Shown here: one piece after another, positions 1 to 7,393 of the stretch
How positions within the stretch are numbered: position 1 is the first letter of the stretch
How the letters are laid out: every line of letters starts with the position of its first letter
Source: a virus
Strand: one strand, 5' to 3'
Virus record (IMG/VR): IMGVR_UViG_3300005329_000022
Span: 1 to 31,048 of that record
DNA length: 31,048 nt
Notes under the pieces: model-generated
The model's input: the letters and a program-made list of their open reading frames with translations, nothing else
Databases searched by the model: none
Told to the model about the DNA's origin: nothing
Made by a program: the position numbers and the translations under genes

Positions 1-1
1 C

Positions 2-178
2 GGGGACCACAGGGAGGCGCACATCGTCGATGTGTGGTCGTGGGCGCCCAACGCCGTCGACGAGGAGATGAAGCGCTGGGCCTCGTTCACCACCGGCACG
101 CAGAAGTTCGAGGTCTACGAGTGCACGAAGGTGCGCGAGGTCAGCGTCGGTATCTCGCTGAAGGAGTCTCCCAGTTGA
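2..178 (+). CDS. Partial hypothetical protein (C-terminal 58 residues)
   Basis: The reading frame is open from the window edge and ends with TGA at 176-178, so the N-terminus lies upstream. The visible part is hydrophilic, with an HIVDVWSWAP segment followed by a charged helix-like stretch and one Cys. I do not recognise a family. It ends inside the start codon of the next gene (TTGA overlap), so the two are translationally coupled. The overlapping frame-1 reading that starts at 34 is Arg-rich nonsense over this stretch, which supports this frame as the coding one. Confidence 0.6.
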   Translation, partial: GDHREAHIVDVWSWAPNAVDEEMKRWASFTTGTQKFEVYECTKVREVSVGISLKESPS

Positions 179-453
179 GCTGGAAACCGGACGCAGAAGG
201 CAGCGGGCCATATGTCGTCGCCTGCTGGGCGGAGGACTTCGACCGTTTCGTACGTTTCGGTTCGGCCGAGGTCGCTGAGGGCTACGCGCTCGGCTGGGGA
301 GAAGGCGGCAACCAGTACGGAGCAGGCAAGTGCTTCGCTGTCTTTCTTTCGGTCGAGAACCTCAGAGAACTTCGGACCGAAGACCAGGAGTCGTACGACG
401 AGGCGTGCGGATACGCGAAGCTCTGCGAGATTGTGCTGGCGAAACCGCTGTGA
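175..453 (+). CDS. Hypothetical protein, 92 aa
   Basis: The start is TTG at 175, overlapping the previous stop as TTGA. A strong AAGGAG lies at 161-166, eight bases upstream, which decides this start over the ATG at 34 that would give Arg-rich sequence. The protein is acidic with aromatic residues (GPYVVACWAEDFDRFVRF near the N-terminus), a Gly-rich middle and a helical end. It has no signal peptide or membrane segment. No family is recognised. It belongs to a run of overlapping small genes upstream of the terminase and is probably co-transcribed with them. Confidence 0.65.
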   Translation: MSWKPDAEGSGPYVVACWAEDFDRFVRFGSAEVAEGYALGWGEGGNQYGAGKCFAVFLSVENLRELRTEDQESYDEACGYAKLCEIVLAKPL

Positions 454-788
454 GCAAGGGCACCGAGGCGATCAGCATTCTGCAGCGGTACTTCGGGGAG
501 CGCGTCGACCCGGGCAAGGCGCTCGCCCTGATGATGGCGAAGATCCAGTCGCAGAACGAGCTCATCGGCCACCTGAAGAACATGCTCTGCGCCGGCGCCA
601 TGTTCGACGGCATGGTGGCTGGAGCCGGGGAGCGAGCTGCCAGCATGTTCGACCTCGAGCCGCACATCGAGAACTCCACGGGAGCAATGCAGGACATCGA
701 GGAGGTGCTCGCCCTGCCCCGCTGCGAGCTCCGCGCCGAGACCGTCGAGACCACGCAGCAGCCTCCAAGGCTGGTGCGCCTCCAGTGA
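450..788 (+). CDS. Hypothetical helical protein, 112 aa
   Basis: The GTG start at 450 overlaps the preceding TGA (GTGA), the same stacking used by its neighbours. The sequence is almost wholly helix-forming, with a Met- and Ala-rich centre (ALALMMAKIQSQNELIGHL) and an acidic C-terminal half ending in a Gln/Pro tail. No Cys pairs or catalytic motif can be seen. The function is unknown. Its position between other small genes and the terminase suggests an accessory or regulatory role, but nothing in the sequence tests that. Confidence 0.65.
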   Translation: MSKGTEAISILQRYFGERVDPGKALALMMAKIQSQNELIGHLKNMLCAGAMFDGMVAGAGERAASMFDLEPHIENSTGAMQDIEEVLALPRCELRAETVETTQQPPRLVRLQ

Positions 789-1195
789 GGTACTGCGCCT
801 TCGGCGAGTGCTCGAGGGAGGCGTACAAGGGCGATCTGTGCAACGCGCACCGGCAGCAGCGAAAGCGCGGTGCCCCGCTCCGACCGCTGCGTGACGCGCA
901 GGGCGGCCGCTTCCACGGAGACCCGAAAGGGCGCCTGAAGCGAGCAGCTCTCGCCTACGCCGACGCCTGCCTCGAAGACGAGCCGCGCGCATGGAAGAAC
1001 CTAGCCGACGCCGCCCGGTGGTTCGTTCGAGGTGTGCCGAAGTCGGGAAGCAAGAGCGTGGCTGATGCCCTCCAAGGGGTACGAGACGCGGTGAAGCGCC
1101 TCGCAACGGGGCTCGGTCACCCCCCGCGTACCCCTCCCCACCGACGCTCATGGGGTGTCGAAGGCCCCTCAGAACAAGGGCAAAACAAGCCCTGA
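785..1195 (+). CDS. Small zinc-finger-like protein, 136 aa
   Basis: The GTG start at 785 overlaps the previous stop (GTGA). The N-terminus has CAFGECSREAYKGDLCNAH followed by a basic stretch. This Cys-x4-Cys...Cys-x2-His spacing is like the small zinc module seen at the front of many phage HNH-type or DNA-binding proteins. No HNH catalytic motif follows, so I do not call it a nuclease. The rest is basic and helical. Its last 41 bases overlap the small terminase gene in another frame, and the repeated promoter-like element at 1123-1149 lies inside its 3' end, where its own sequence turns Pro/Arg-rich. Confidence 0.6.
   Translation: MRYCAFGECSREAYKGDLCNAHRQQRKRGAPLRPLRDAQGGRFHGDPKGRLKRAALAYADACLEDEPRAWKNLADAARWFVRGVPKSGSKSVADALQGVRDAVKRLATGLGHPPRTPPHRRSWGVEGPSEQGQNKP
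1123..1149 (+). promoter_or_regulatory. Bipartite promoter-like element, copy 1 (before small terminase)
   Basis: Box 1 is CCCGCGTACCCC at 1123-1134 and box 2 is GACGCTC at 1143-1149. GTAC to GACGC start-to-start spacing is 15, and box 2 to the GTG start at 1155 is 12, as in copies 2, 4 and 5. No Shine-Dalgarno sequence lies between the element and the start codon. This copy lies within the end of the upstream reading frame. The promoter role is inferred from recurrence and placement. Confidence 0.55.
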
Positions 1196-1469
1196 CCGAG
1201 ACGCCTCCGGGCGGCTGCTGAAGGGCTCGACGGCAAACCCGGGCGGTCGACCCAAGACGCCGGAGGACATCAAGAAGGCGTTCGAGGCAGCCAACCCGCG
1301 GGCGGTCGAACGGCTGATCGAGCTCCTCGAATCGAAGAACGAGAAGGTCGCGCTCCGGGCCGCTGAAATCATCATCGAGCGCACGCTCGGCAAGGTCTCC
1401 CAGCCCATCGCGCACTCCGGCTCCGTCAGCTACTCGATCATCGACCCGTTCGCGGAGCCGAGGCCTTGA
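1155..1469 (+). CDS. terS: Terminase small subunit (DUF5681-like), 104 aa
   Basis: This is the likely DNA-recognition subunit of the packaging motor, placed directly before the large subunit. The N-terminus is basic and Gly/Pro-rich with GSTANPGGRPKTPEDIK, the G-x-NP-x-GRPk signature of DUF5681-type small terminases. It is followed by helices (AVERLIELL, ALRAAEIIIERTLGK) that resemble the oligomerisation part. The GTG start at 1155 gives MSKAPQN; an ATG five bases upstream is in another frame. There is no clear ribosome site, and the promoter-like element sits 12 bases before the start. The stop overlaps the next start (TTGA). Confidence 0.8.
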   Translation: MSKAPQNKGKTSPDRDASGRLLKGSTANPGGRPKTPEDIKKAFEAANPRAVERLIELLESKNEKVALRAAEIIIERTLGKVSQPIAHSGSVSYSIIDPFAEPRP

Positions 1470-2791
1470 GCGCGCTCGTCCCGCCCGGCGCCATCGACTT
1501 CGGGTTCAAGCCGCGCGCGCACCAGAAGGCGGCGCACGCGCTGAGGCTGACCTGCCGGTTCCTCGTGCTCGTGTGGCACCGCCGGGCCGGCAAAACGCTG
1601 TGGTGCATTCTCGAGCTGATTCTCGCTGCGCTCGCGGCCACGCGCCCCGACGCCCGCTACGGGTACATCGCGCCGCAGCTGAAGCAAGTGAAGGGCATCG
1701 CGTGGGACTACCTGCGCAGGTACGCGCGCATGGTGCCAGGTGCCGTGGTGCATGAGGGCGAGCTCTCGGTCGAGTTCCAGAACGGCGCGCGGATTCGTCT
1801 CTTCGGGGCGGACAACCCCGACAGCTTCCGCGGCCTCTACTTCGACGGCCTGGTGCTCGACGAGAAGGCCGACATGAAGCCGAACCTGTGGGGCGAGATT
1901 CTGCGCCCCGCTCTAGCCGACCGCGGCGGGTGGGCAATCTTCATCGGCACCCCGAAAGGCGTGAACATCTTCAGCGAGCTCTACTACCGGGCGCTGAAGG
2001 GCGAGCCGGGCTGGGCCGCCGACCTCCGCCGCTGGTCGGACACCGACGCGCTGACGGAGGCCGAAGTCGAGCAGATGCGGCGCGAGATGACGCCGTCGCA
2101 GTTCGCGCAGGAGATGGATTGCGACTTCGCAGCGGCCGTCGACGACGCGCTGATCAAGCTCGACCAGGTGCTCGCCGCCCAAGAGCGCACCTTCGGCCGC
2201 AAAGACTACGAGTATGCGCCGAAGGTGCTGGGCGTCGACGTCGCGCGATACGGCGACGACCGCACGGTCATCATCGGCCGGCAGGGACTCGTCTGCTTCT
2301 CGCCGACCATCATTCGTCAAGCCGACACGATGCTCGTTGCCTCGCTGGTCGCGCAGAAGGTGGAGCGCTGGAAGGCAGAGGCGGCGTTCGTCGACGTCGG
2401 GAGCTTCGGTGCCGGCGTCGTTGACCGGCTGAATCAGCTGAAGGTGCCCGGTGTCGTGCCGGTGGACTTCGGCGGCAAGCCCATGAGCCCGCGCTTCGAG
2501 AACAAGCGCGCGGAGATGTGGTGGTCGATGGCGCAGTGGGTGCCGAGCGCGGCTCTGCCGGAGTCGCACGAGCTCACGCAGGACCTGACCGCGCCCCGGT
2601 ACACGTACGCCAACGTTCGCGGAAAACTGCAGCTCGAGTCGAAAGACGACATGCGAGCGCGCGGGCTGCCGTCACCTGACGTGGGCGACGCGCTGGCCTG
2701 CACCTTCGCCGCGCCGGTGACGCCAGCGGCCGACCGCGCTGGTGGCGGCCGCGAAGCCACGACGCCCGACTACGACCCTTACGCAGCCTGA
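1466..2791 (+). CDS. terL: Terminase large subunit (ATPase and nuclease), 441 aa
   Basis: This is the motor that cuts concatemeric DNA and pumps it into the prohead through the portal. The ATPase half shows a Q-motif-like HQ at 19-20, a Walker A variant WHRRAGKT (K43, T44) and a Walker B LVLDE (D132, E133). The RNase H-fold nuclease half shows GVDVARYGDD (D258), AFVDVGS (D310) and SPDVGDAL (D405, D408). These are the acidic residues expected for metal binding in this family. The start is TTG at 1466, overlapping the small-subunit stop. The length is typical. All key residues are present, so it should be active. Confidence 0.95.
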   Translation: MSALVPPGAIDFGFKPRAHQKAAHALRLTCRFLVLVWHRRAGKTLWCILELILAALAATRPDARYGYIAPQLKQVKGIAWDYLRRYARMVPGAVVHEGELSVEFQNGARIRLFGADNPDSFRGLYFDGLVLDEKADMKPNLWGEILRPALADRGGWAIFIGTPKGVNIFSELYYRALKGEPGWAADLRRWSDTDALTEAEVEQMRREMTPSQFAQEMDCDFAAAVDDALIKLDQVLAAQERTFGRKDYEYAPKVLGVDVARYGDDRTVIIGRQGLVCFSPTIIRQADTMLVASLVAQKVERWKAEAAFVDVGSFGAGVVDRLNQLKVPGVVPVDFGGKPMSPRFENKRAEMWWSMAQWVPSAALPESHELTQDLTAPRYTYANVRGKLQLESKDDMRARGLPSPDVGDALACTFAAPVTPAADRAGGGREATTPDYDPYAA

Positions 2792-2801
2792 GGAGAAACC
2801 A

Positions 2802-3104
2802 ATGGGTGGAGTTTTCAACGACATCACCAGGACCGTGAGCAACACCGTGGGCGGCGCACCGAAGGCCGTCGCGGCGCCCCTCGAGAAGGAGATCAAGGCG
2901 ACGTACGACAAGAACACCACCGACTTCGCGAAGGCGAACGCGGAGACCATGGCGCCTGACTTCACGGACCAGGCCGTGCGCGCGCGGCGCATGGCGCAGA
3001 CGCTGCAGTTGATGTCGGGCCGCGGTCGAAAGCAGTCGTTCCTCGGCGGGGACTACGGCGCTGAGACGCTCGGCGGCGGCTCGATGCTCGGGGGCGCGCC
3101 TTGA
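2802..3104 (+). CDS. Hypothetical protein between terminase and portal, 100 aa
   Basis: The ATG at 2802 is preceded by AGGAGA at 2791-2796; the earlier in-frame ATG at 2742 lies inside the terminase and is unlikely. The protein starts with MGGVFNDIT, has a charged helical centre and ends in a Gly-rich tail (GGDYGAETLGGG). Short proteins with a similar Gly-rich end are often found between the terminase and portal genes of BPP-1-like podoviruses, where their role is not well defined. Its stop overlaps the portal start (TTGA). A minor head component is possible but not shown. Confidence 0.75.
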   Translation: MGGVFNDITRTVSNTVGGAPKAVAAPLEKEIKATYDKNTTDFAKANAETMAPDFTDQAVRARRMAQTLQLMSGRGRKQSFLGGDYGAETLGGGSMLGGAP

Positions 3105-4828
3105 GCCAGAACATCATCGCCTCCGCCTACGACAGCGGCGGCTCCTCAAGCAGCGAAGTGCAGCGCATTATCCGCGTGTACGAGGCGCACAAGTCGGAGC
3201 GCTCGACGTGGGACCCGACGCTCCGCGACATCAGCGACTTCATCGCGCCCCGTCGCGGCCGGTTCTTCCTCGAGGACCGCAACAAGGGCGACCGCAAGGA
3301 CCGTCGCATCATCAACAACAGGCCGACGCGGGCGGCGCGCGTGCTCACCGCCGGCCTAATGAGCTACCTTACAAATCCCGCTCAGCCGTGGCTGCGCTTC
3401 ACCACGCCCGACCCAAAGCTGAACGAGTTCGAGCCCGTGAAGGAGTACCTCGCACTGCTCGTCGAGCGCGTGCAGTGGGTGTTTCACCGCAGCAATTTCT
3501 ACCAGGCGCTGCACGGGTTCTATGCCGACCTGCTCTTCGGCACGGCCGCGATGCACATCGACGAGGACCCGGAGCGGATCATCTGCTGCTACCTGTACCC
3601 CATCGGTAGCTACGTCATCGCGAACGGGGCGAACTACAAGGTCAACACCCTGTACCGCGAGTTCCAGATGACCGCGCCCCAGCTCGTCGAGCGGTTCGGC
3701 CCGGACAAGGTGAGCAAGCGGTGCCTCGCCGCACTGAAAGAGAGCCGCAACACCGACTGGTTCACCGTCCTGCACGCGCTCGAGCCGAACGTCGACCTCG
3801 AGACCGGCAAGCTCGGGCACCGCGGCATGCCCTTCAAGAGCCGCTGGCTGGAGCGCGGGCCCGACGAGTCGAAGGGCTTTCTCGCTGAAGGGGGCTTCCA
3901 GGAGTGGCCGGCGCCTGTCGCGCGCTGGGACGCGACGGGCGAGGACGTTTGGGGCAACGGGCCGGGACACGAGGCCATTGGCGACGCGCGGGCGCTGCAG
4001 ACCCTCGAGCGGCGCAAGGCACAGTTCATCGACCACCTGGCGCGGCCGGGCATGCAGTTTCCGTCGACCATGCGACAAGACCCCGTCTCGGGGAGCCCCG
4101 GCTCGCACGTCTTCGTCGACGCCTCGGGCCCGGCGCAGCAGGTGCGGCCCATCTACGAGGCGAACCCGGTAGGCCTGCAGGTTATCGAGGCCAGCATCCG
4201 CGAGCACGAGAAGCGCATCGACCAGGCCATGCGCGCCGACCTCTGGCTCGTGATGGAGCAGCTCGTCGAGGGCAAGATGACCGCGACCGAGGTGGTGCAG
4301 CGGCGCCACGAGAAGGGGCTGCAGATGGGCCCCACGCTGCACCGGCTCGAGATGGAGCTCCTGAACCCGGTCATCGACCGCGTGGTGCCCATCATGTTCC
4401 GGCGCGGGCTGATGCCCCCTCCGCCGGACGAGCTCCAGGGCATGGAGCTTCGCGCGGAGTTCATCAGCGTTCTCGCTCAGGCGCAGAAGCTGGTGGGCAT
4501 CCAGGGCGTGCAGGAGCTCGCGCGCATGGTGGGCCTGTTCGCCCAGATGCAGCTCAGCGGCAAGGGCGCCCCGGTACTCGACAAGTTCGACTTCGACCAG
4601 GCGGTCGACGCGGTCAGCGACATGCTGGCGACGCCACCGGCCATCACCATCAGCGACGACGAGGTCGAGTCGGTGCGAGCCCAGCGCGCGCAGGCGGAGG
4701 CCGCAGCGCAACGGGCTGCGGCCGTGCAGCAGGCGGCCGAGACCGCGAAGACCGCGTCCGAGACGGACCTCGAGGGTGACAACGTGCTGTCCCGCATGCT
4801 GCCGGCAATCGCTGGCGACCGGGCCTGA
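3101..4828 (+). CDS. Portal (head-to-tail connector) protein, 575 aa
   Basis: This is the dodecameric ring at one head vertex through which DNA enters and leaves, and to which the tail attaches. It fits the podovirus head-tail connector family (T7 gp8 type) in length and in typical segments: an N-terminal WDPTLRDISDFIAPRRGRF, then AARVLTAGLMSYLTNP, and FHRSNFYQALHGFYADLLFGTAAM. The C-terminal part (EVVQRRHEKGLQMGP, then an Ala/Gln-rich helix around residues 520-555) matches the barrel and crown region. The start is TTG at 3101, coupled to the previous stop. The promoter-like element begins two bases after its stop. Confidence 0.93.
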   Translation: MSQNIIASAYDSGGSSSSEVQRIIRVYEAHKSERSTWDPTLRDISDFIAPRRGRFFLEDRNKGDRKDRRIINNRPTRAARVLTAGLMSYLTNPAQPWLRFTTPDPKLNEFEPVKEYLALLVERVQWVFHRSNFYQALHGFYADLLFGTAAMHIDEDPERIICCYLYPIGSYVIANGANYKVNTLYREFQMTAPQLVERFGPDKVSKRCLAALKESRNTDWFTVLHALEPNVDLETGKLGHRGMPFKSRWLERGPDESKGFLAEGGFQEWPAPVARWDATGEDVWGNGPGHEAIGDARALQTLERRKAQFIDHLARPGMQFPSTMRQDPVSGSPGSHVFVDASGPAQQVRPIYEANPVGLQVIEASIREHEKRIDQAMRADLWLVMEQLVEGKMTATEVVQRRHEKGLQMGPTLHRLEMELLNPVIDRVVPIMFRRGLMPPPPDELQGMELRAEFISVLAQAQKLVGIQGVQELARMVGLFAQMQLSGKGAPVLDKFDFDQAVDAVSDMLATPPAITISDDEVESVRAQRAQAEAAAQRAAAVQQAAETAKTASETDLEGDNVLSRMLPAIAGDRA

Positions 4829-4829
4829 A

Positions 4830-4861
4830 GCGCCCCCACGTACCTCGCGAGGCAGACGCTT
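4830..4861 (+). promoter_or_regulatory. Bipartite promoter-like element, copy 2 (before exported protein)
   Basis: GCGCCCCCACGTACCTC at 4830-4846 and GACGCTT at 4855-4861 have the 15-base start-to-start spacing seen in the other copies; box 2 to the ATG at 4867 is 12 bases. This copy also holds a perfect 10-base palindrome, CCTCGCGAGG, at 4843-4852. It fills the gap between the portal stop and the next ATG, and there is no Shine-Dalgarno sequence. Confidence 0.6.
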
Positions 4862-4866
4862 TCGGC

Positions 4867-5358
4867 ATGCGAAAGCTCGCCTACGTCCTCCTCGCAGCGC
4901 TGGGTCTGGCCTTCGTTGCGCACGCACAGCAGCGGCGCTCCGATGGGAAAATCCACATCGGCTCGAAGGACACCGACGTGGTGGTCGAGGGCAACATCAT
5001 CTGGACCTCGCCCGACGGCGGCTCCTCGCACACCCCGGCGAGCGGGCTCACGGGCGCCGCGGTGGTGAAGGCCGACGTCCTCGACGCCGGCGTCTCCCGG
5101 TTCAACGGAGACACGCAGTTCTTCGGCAACCCGGTGTGCGGCTCAAGCGCTGTCTGCGGAAGCGTGGCGCTCACGTCTGGGACACCGTCCACTGCTACGG
5201 TGACAGTGCGGTCGGGTGCATCGTGTGCGTGCTGGCCCACCGGTAACACCGCGGCGATCGCCGCAGCGGGCTGCGCGACGAGCGTGAGTTCGACCACACT
5301 GACGCTCACCGGGCCCAACTCGGTCACCACCACGATGCGGTACTTCTGCTGGTACTGA
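4867..5358 (+). CDS. Exported Cys-rich protein, 163 aa (moron-like)
   Basis: It starts with a textbook Sec signal peptide: MRK, a hydrophobic core, and AHA before QQRR, so cleavage is expected near residue 20. The mature part has a GDTQFFGNP segment and a C-terminal domain with several Cys (CACW, AGC, FCWY end). The segment KADVLDAGV and the Cys-bearing, Ser/Thr-rich C-terminus resemble parts of the 478-residue protein at 22739, so the two look related, this one lacking the Gly-rich shaft. It sits oddly between the portal and the Bbp19-like gene with its own promoter-like element, which suggests an inserted cargo gene. It may be exported to the host envelope or be a virion decoration. Confidence 0.8.
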   Translation: MRKLAYVLLAALGLAFVAHAQQRRSDGKIHIGSKDTDVVVEGNIIWTSPDGGSSHTPASGLTGAAVVKADVLDAGVSRFNGDTQFFGNPVCGSSAVCGSVALTSGTPSTATVTVRSGASCACWPTGNTAAIAAAGCATSVSSTTLTLTGPNSVTTTMRYFCWY

Positions 5359-5362
5359 GTCG

Positions 5363-5677
5363 GTGACCGAGAGCGAACTCTCGCTCGAGCAGGACTCCGC
5401 GGCCGCATGGGTGCTGTCGACTCCGCAAGGGCGCGCGTTCTGGTTCCGCATCGTCCACGGCCACGACCTCGGCATGCTGCACCGGAGCTCGCGCGTGCCC
5501 GGCGACCCGGAAGGCACGGCCCGGAACGAAGGGCGGCAAGACCTCGCGCGCGACCTGTTGGCCCTCGCCAGACGTACGAACGAGACGCTCTTCGAGAAGA
5601 TGATGCAGGAGGCCTACGGGCGCAGCCGCAGGGTTGAAAGCGCCCGCGTACCCCCGGACGGTGACGCTTCGCCCTGA
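5363..5677 (+). CDS. Bbp19-like phage protein, 104 aa
   Basis: The sequence WVLSTPQGRAFWFRIV, a Gly/Ser-containing link, then TARNEGRQDLARDLLALA matches the small family typified by Bordetella phage BPP-1 Bbp19, which lies between portal and scaffold genes as here. The exact role is not established; a head assembly function is inferred from position. The GTG start at 5363 comes four bases after the previous stop. The last residues (after MMQEAYGRS) look non-conserved because the third promoter-like element lies inside the 3' end at 5640-5669. Confidence 0.78.
   Translation: MTESELSLEQDSAAAWVLSTPQGRAFWFRIVHGHDLGMLHRSSRVPGDPEGTARNEGRQDLARDLLALARRTNETLFEKMMQEAYGRSRRVESARVPPDGDASP
5640..5669 (+). 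promoter_or_regulatory. Bipartite promoter-like element, copy 3 (before scaffold)
   Basis: GCGCCCGCGTACCCCC at 5640-5655 is identical over 16 bases to copy 4. GACGCTT at 5663-5669 keeps the 15-base spacing. The distance from box 2 to the scaffold ATG at 5680 is 17 rather than 12. The element overlaps the end of the preceding gene. There is no Shine-Dalgarno sequence before the ATG. Confidence 0.6.
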
Positions 5678-5679
5678 CG

Positions 5680-6378
5680 ATGGGCGACGCGACCTCGACC
5701 ACCACCGCGACGGAAACCACCACAGGAGGCGCGCCGCCCGCGTCCATCGTGGGCGGGACCGACGCGAAGGTCGAGGCTACCGCGACCACGACTGCGACCG
5801 CGACGGAGACGAAGACCGCTGCGACCGAGACGAAGAGCGCAGCGGGCGAATCGAAGGACGCCAAGGCCGAGACGAAGACCGACACCAAGCCGGCGCTGGT
5901 CGACGACAAGTGGGAGCCGAAGCAGGCGGAGGGCGTCAAGCGCGACGCGAAGGTGGTCGGCGAGGCGCGCGGGCTCTTCAAGAAGCTCGGGCTCACCTCG
6001 GAGCAGGCGCAAGCGCTCGTCGAGTTCAGCGACGCCCAGGCCAAGACCCTAGCCGATGACGTGAAGGCAGCTGATGACGGTTGGCTCAAGGAGCTGCAGG
6101 ACGACAAGGAAATCGGCGGCCCCAAGCTCGCGGCGACTCGCGAGTCTGTGCGCGAGATGCTGCGCCAGCTGAAGAGCGGGCCGCAGCTCGCGAAGTGGGT
6201 CGACCAGATGGGCATCGGCAACGCGGCGCCGCTTGTGCGCGTGCTCGCCGAGCTCGCCTCGCGCACGCGCGAAGACACCGTGAAGAGCACTGTCGTCGAC
6301 CCCGCTGCGGCGGCGGTCAACGAGCAGGACCGCCGCACCGCCAAGACGTACGGCAACAACACTCGCAAGGAGTCGTAA
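5680..6378 (+). CDS. Scaffolding protein, 232 aa
   Basis: This is the internal scaffold that guides assembly of the capsid shell and then leaves. The evidence is its position immediately before the major capsid gene, its size, and a charged, mostly helical sequence. The first 70 residues are a low-complexity Thr/Ala/Lys/Glu run. A helical core follows with KKLGLTSEQAQALVEFSDAQ, a pattern common in podovirus scaffolds, and it ends with a basic tail (GNNTRKES), the part that usually contacts the capsid protein. The ATG at 5680 is two bases after the previous stop. Confidence 0.85.
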   Translation: MGDATSTTTATETTTGGAPPASIVGGTDAKVEATATTTATATETKTAATETKSAAGESKDAKAETKTDTKPALVDDKWEPKQAEGVKRDAKVVGEARGLFKKLGLTSEQAQALVEFSDAQAKTLADDVKAADDGWLKELQDDKEIGGPKLAATRESVREMLRQLKSGPQLAKWVDQMGIGNAAPLVRVLAELASRTREDTVKSTVVDPAAAAVNEQDRRTAKTYGNNTRKES

Positions 6379-6381
6379 CAA

Positions 6382-7374
6382 ATGCCCACCACCGCCGTAG
6401 GCGCGACGCTCCCCACCTTCCTTGACGTCATGAAGCGCATGCGCCCGGACGGAGGCATCGAGCTCACGATGGCCGAGCTGATGGAGCAGGAGAACGGGCT
6501 CCTGAAAGACATGGTGTGGAAAGAGGGCAACCTCCCCACCGGTCACCGCATCACGCGGCGGTCGAGTGTCCCGACGCCCGAGTTCCGGCAGATCAACCAA
6601 GGTGTCTCGCGCGCGAAGAGCCGCTCGGACCAGGTCGACGAGTCGGTGGGCCTGATGGAGGCCCTTTCGGTGGTCGACGTGCGCCTCGCTCGCCTGAACG
6701 GGAACGACGGTGCGTGGAGGGCCAGCGAGGACATGGCCTTCCGGGTGGGCTTCAACAACACCTTCGAGACCACCATGTGGTACGGCAACACGGAGATCGA
6801 CCCCGAGAAGTGGATGGGGTTCGGTCCGAGGTTCGACCTCACCACCGCGGCGTTCGGCGGACAGATGGTCGCCTCCGGCATCTCGGCCTCGGGTTCCGAC
6901 CAGAACAGCCTCTGGTTCATCGACTGGGGCATGGACACCGTCCACGGCATCTACGCGAAGGGCGGCAAGGGCGGGCTTGACGTCCGCGTACTGCCCGACG
7001 ACCTGGTCACCGACGAGGACGGCAAGGAGTTCGAGGCGCACCGCACGAAGTTCGAGTGGGAGTGCGGCCTCGCGGTGCCTGACCCGCGCCACGTGGTGCG
7101 GGTCTACAACATCGACTCGAGCGCCATCTCGGCCGAGTCGTCGCTGCTCATTCAGGGAATCATCAAGGGGTACCACCAGCTGATGCGCGGCGGCCGTACG
7201 GTCGCGTACTGCAACCCCTTCGTCGCCGGCTACCTGCACCTGCAGGCCCGCTACGGCGCGCTGAACGGGACGCTGACCACCGACAACACGACCGGCCAGC
7301 CGGTGCAGAACATCATGGGCGTGCCGCTGCGCATCAGCCAGGGGCTCACCAAGACCGAAGACGCCCTCAGCTGA
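6382..7374 (+). CDS. Major capsid protein, 330 aa
   Basis: This is the shell-forming protein of the icosahedral head. It resembles the capsid proteins of BPP-1-like podoviruses: an N-terminal TLPTFLDVMKRMRPDG, then MVWKEGNLPTGHRITRRSS, FRVGFNNTFETTMWYGN in the middle, and a C-terminal part with GGRTVAYCNPFVAGYLHLQA. It has an HK97-type fold by family knowledge. AAGGAG at 6367-6372 precedes the ATG by nine bases, the strongest ribosome site in the head cluster and fitting for the most abundant virion protein. The cement protein follows 19 bases later. Confidence 0.93.
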   Translation: MPTTAVGATLPTFLDVMKRMRPDGGIELTMAELMEQENGLLKDMVWKEGNLPTGHRITRRSSVPTPEFRQINQGVSRAKSRSDQVDESVGLMEALSVVDVRLARLNGNDGAWRASEDMAFRVGFNNTFETTMWYGNTEIDPEKWMGFGPRFDLTTAAFGGQMVASGISASGSDQNSLWFIDWGMDTVHGIYAKGGKGGLDVRVLPDDLVTDEDGKEFEAHRTKFEWECGLAVPDPRHVVRVYNIDSSAISAESSLLIQGIIKGYHQLMRGGRTVAYCNPFVAGYLHLQARYGALNGTLTTDNTTGQPVQNIMGVPLRISQGLTKTEDALS

Positions 7375-7393
7375 TCAAGGAGAACGCACCGCC

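Noticed and set aside
785-1195. HNH homing endonuclease
   Set aside because: Only the N-terminal zinc module is suggested; the His-Asn-His catalytic segment is not present.
282-1415. Long minus-strand open frame across the first genes
   Set aside because: It is Arg/Leu/His-rich shadow sequence on the back of four coupled plus-strand genes with good starts, and it shows no motif.
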